DNA of 64,000 bases from Janthinobacterium rivuli (GTDB lineage: Bacteria > Pseudomonadota > Gammaproteobacteria > Burkholderiales > Burkholderiaceae_D), in the NCBI RefSeq assembly GCF_009208735.1, contig NZ_WFLJ01000025.1:1-64000 (forward strand). The letters run 5' to 3'. Positions 62,682-64,000 of this stretch are shown piece by piece. A program made the position numbers and the translations under genes. The notes beneath the pieces were generated by a model that was not told the DNA's origin, searched no databases, and saw only the letters and a list, made by a program, of their open reading frames with translations. Within the stretch, counting starts at the first letter, position 1. Every line of letters starts with the position of its first letter.

Positions 62682-63602
62682 ATGAAACTCCCCGACCTGA
62701 ACCTGCTCGTCGCCCTCGACATCCTGCTCGAGGAAGGCAGCGCCGTGGCCGCCGCGCGGCGCATGAACCTGAGCGCGCCAGCCATGAGCCGCACCCTGGC
62801 GCGCATCCGCGACGCCATCGGCGACCCCGTCTTCGTGCGCTCCGGGCGCGGCCTGGCGCCCACTCCGCGCGCGCTGGAATTGCGCGAGCAGGTGCGCGGC
62901 GTGGTGGAGCAGGCGCACGCCATCTTCACCTCCGGCCGCGAAGTGGACTTGCGCACCCTGGAACGCACCTTCAGCCTGTGCGCCAACGACGTGTTTGTCG
63001 GTGCCTATGGCGGCAAGCTGCGCGACCTGCTGGCCATCCATGCGCCGCACACAGTGCTGCGCTTCGTGCCCGAAGGCGATGGCGCCACGGAAAACGACGC
63101 CCTGCACGCGGGCCGCATCGACCTGTACATCAGCGCGCGGCGCGCCTTTGCGCCCGACATCAAGCTGCAGCAGCTGTTTACCAGCGGCTTTGTCGGCATC
63201 GCCCGCAGCGACCACCCGCTCTTCGACGGCCCCATCAACCTCGACAGCTTTACCGAGTACGAACATATCAGCGTCTCGCGGCGCGGCCTGGCACGCGGCC
63301 CGTTCGACACGGCCCTGGCCGAGCGGGGCTACATGCGCAGAGTGTCCCTGATCAGCCCCAACTTCCAGTCCGCCATCTTCGCCGTGGCCGATTCGCGCCT
63401 GCTGCTGCCGCTGATGCCCACGCCCCTGCTGGCCATCGTCGAGCGGCTGGGCTTGAAGCTGCGCACCTTCCAGCTGCCGATCCCCGTCGACAGCGTGGAA
63501 GTCTTCCAGGCCTGGCACCCGCGCCTCGATCACGACCATGCGCACCGCTGGCTGCGCCGCACGATCAAGGAGCTGTGCGGCAGCGCGCTTCCGGACACCT
63601 GA
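62682..63602 (+). CDS. LysR-family transcriptional regulator
   Basis: A 306-residue regulator with the N-terminal HTH (LPDLNLLVALDILLEEGSAVAAARRMNLSAPAMSRTLARIRDAIGDPVFVRS) and a periplasmic-binding-like effector domain. It lies 102 bp upstream of, and in the same direction as, an MFS exporter gene, which it may regulate; LysR genes are more often divergent from their targets. The AT-rich stretch 63640-63680 could hold the operator. Confidence 0.92.
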   Translation: MKLPDLNLLVALDILLEEGSAVAAARRMNLSAPAMSRTLARIRDAIGDPVFVRSGRGLAPTPRALELREQVRGVVEQAHAIFTSGREVDLRTLERTFSLCANDVFVGAYGGKLRDLLAIHAPHTVLRFVPEGDGATENDALHAGRIDLYISARRAFAPDIKLQQLFTSGFVGIARSDHPLFDGPINLDSFTEYEHISVSRRGLARGPFDTALAERGYMRRVSLISPNFQSAIFAVADSRLLLPLMPTPLLAIVERLGLKLRTFQLPIPVDSVEVFQAWHPRLDHDHAHRWLRRTIKELCGSALPDT

Positions 63603-63704
63603 ATCATTGCGCCAGACGCAATTCAGACTTCATCAATGATCAATTTTCATAAGATTTAGCGCTACCTATACTGCGTGGACTGATCCTCATCCACGGAGTT
63701 CCCT

Positions 63705-64000
63705 GTGTCTGCTGTACCCCTTCCTGGCGCCGCCCCCGCGGCCGCGCCGCCCGCGCCTCCCATCTTCGGACTGCGCCTGGCCACGGGCTTGGCCGGCGTG
63801 CTGCTGGCCGTGCTGGTGGCCGGCCTGAATGAAAACATCACCAAGGTCGCGCTGGCCGACATCCGCGGCGCCATGGGCATCGCGCGCGACGACGCCAGCT
63901 GGCTCGTCGCCCTGTATGCGGCCGCCTCGGTCTCGGCCATGGCGTTCGCGCCGTGGTGCTCCGTCACCTTTTCGCTGCGCCGGCTGACGGCCGCCGCCAT
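63705..64000 (+). CDS. MFS transporter, DHA2-like (5' part; continues past the window)
   Basis: A GTG start at 63705 behind GGAG opens a frame encoding a Pro/Ala-rich N-terminus, then FGLRLATGLAGVLLAVLVAGLNENITKVALADIRGAMGIARDDASWLVALY, and MAFAPWCSVTFSLRRLT. This matches the first two helices of DHA2-type MFS exporters, with the NENITKVALADI region equivalent to helix 1 motif D. About 98 codons are visible. It follows the LysR gene. Confidence 0.8.
   Translation, partial: MSAVPLPGAAPAAAPPAPPIFGLRLATGLAGVLLAVLVAGLNENITKVALADIRGAMGIARDDASWLVALYAAASVSAMAFAPWCSVTFSLRRLTAAA

Overview
The window is about 64 kb of GC-rich, gene-dense chromosome from a betaproteobacterium. The closest fit is the Oxalobacteraceae (Janthinobacterium/Massilia/Duganella group). 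That placement is inferred from protein style and from gene orders such as dnaX-ffs, glyA-nrdR-pilVWXY1-ribDE and ybgC-tolQRAB-pal-cpoB; no 16S gene is present. No CRISPR array, rRNA operon, transposase, integrase or prophage was seen.

Layout. 1-3.1 kb (minus): 5' part of dnaX, the 4.5S SRP RNA and ubiD. 3.2-4.5 kb (plus): a membrane-anchored lytic transglycosylase behind a strong promoter and a 310-nt leader. 4.7-20.5 kb (mostly minus): glyA behind a ZTP riboswitch, nrdR, a type IVa minor-pilin/PilY1 operon, ribD, ribE, a gene of unknown function, a RibB with a degenerate RibA half, ribH and nusB. osmC lies on the other strand inside this stretch. 20.6-26.2 kb (plus): the complete Tol-Pal envelope operon.

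26.2-32.3 kb: a 5.8-kb cassette lying between two near-identical tandem pairs of tRNA-Lys(UUU). It holds a RelB/ParE-like toxin-antitoxin pair whose toxin start has been overwritten by a palindromic repeat, an acyltransferase, an ArsR regulator divergent from an Old Yellow Enzyme, and a MarR-MFS pair with a clear operator. 32.3-42.1 kb: an AraC regulator, a YigZ-family protein, several small proteins, a cystine-type symporter, a phosphatase, a TonB-dependent receptor followed by an exported SAM-hydrolase-like (DUF62) protein, and a Thr/Pro-rich lipoprotein. 42.2-46.6 kb (minus): an RND efflux pump and its adaptor.

47.5-56.5 kb (plus): a Ter-type stress cluster. A TerC-like DUF475 membrane protein, TerD and a TIGR00266 protein precede a translationally coupled operon: ATP-grasp, PRTase-TRSP, HAD phosphatase, StiP-type PRTase, TIM-barrel C-C lyase and a TerA-like double-domain protein. 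It is predicted to make an uncharacterised nucleoside-like metabolite and is the most promising poorly understood system here. 56.5-64 kb: small membrane and beta-barrel proteins, an 815-residue coiled-coil protein of unknown function, the stress kinase SrkA, a UPF0149/SEC-C protein, a LysR regulator and the start of an MFS exporter.

Several non-coding repeats stand out: two copies of a ~100-110 bp palindromic element (one inside the toxin-antitoxin locus), two short elements bounded by GGGGTC-type ends, and a ~110 bp palindrome between ribH and nusB.
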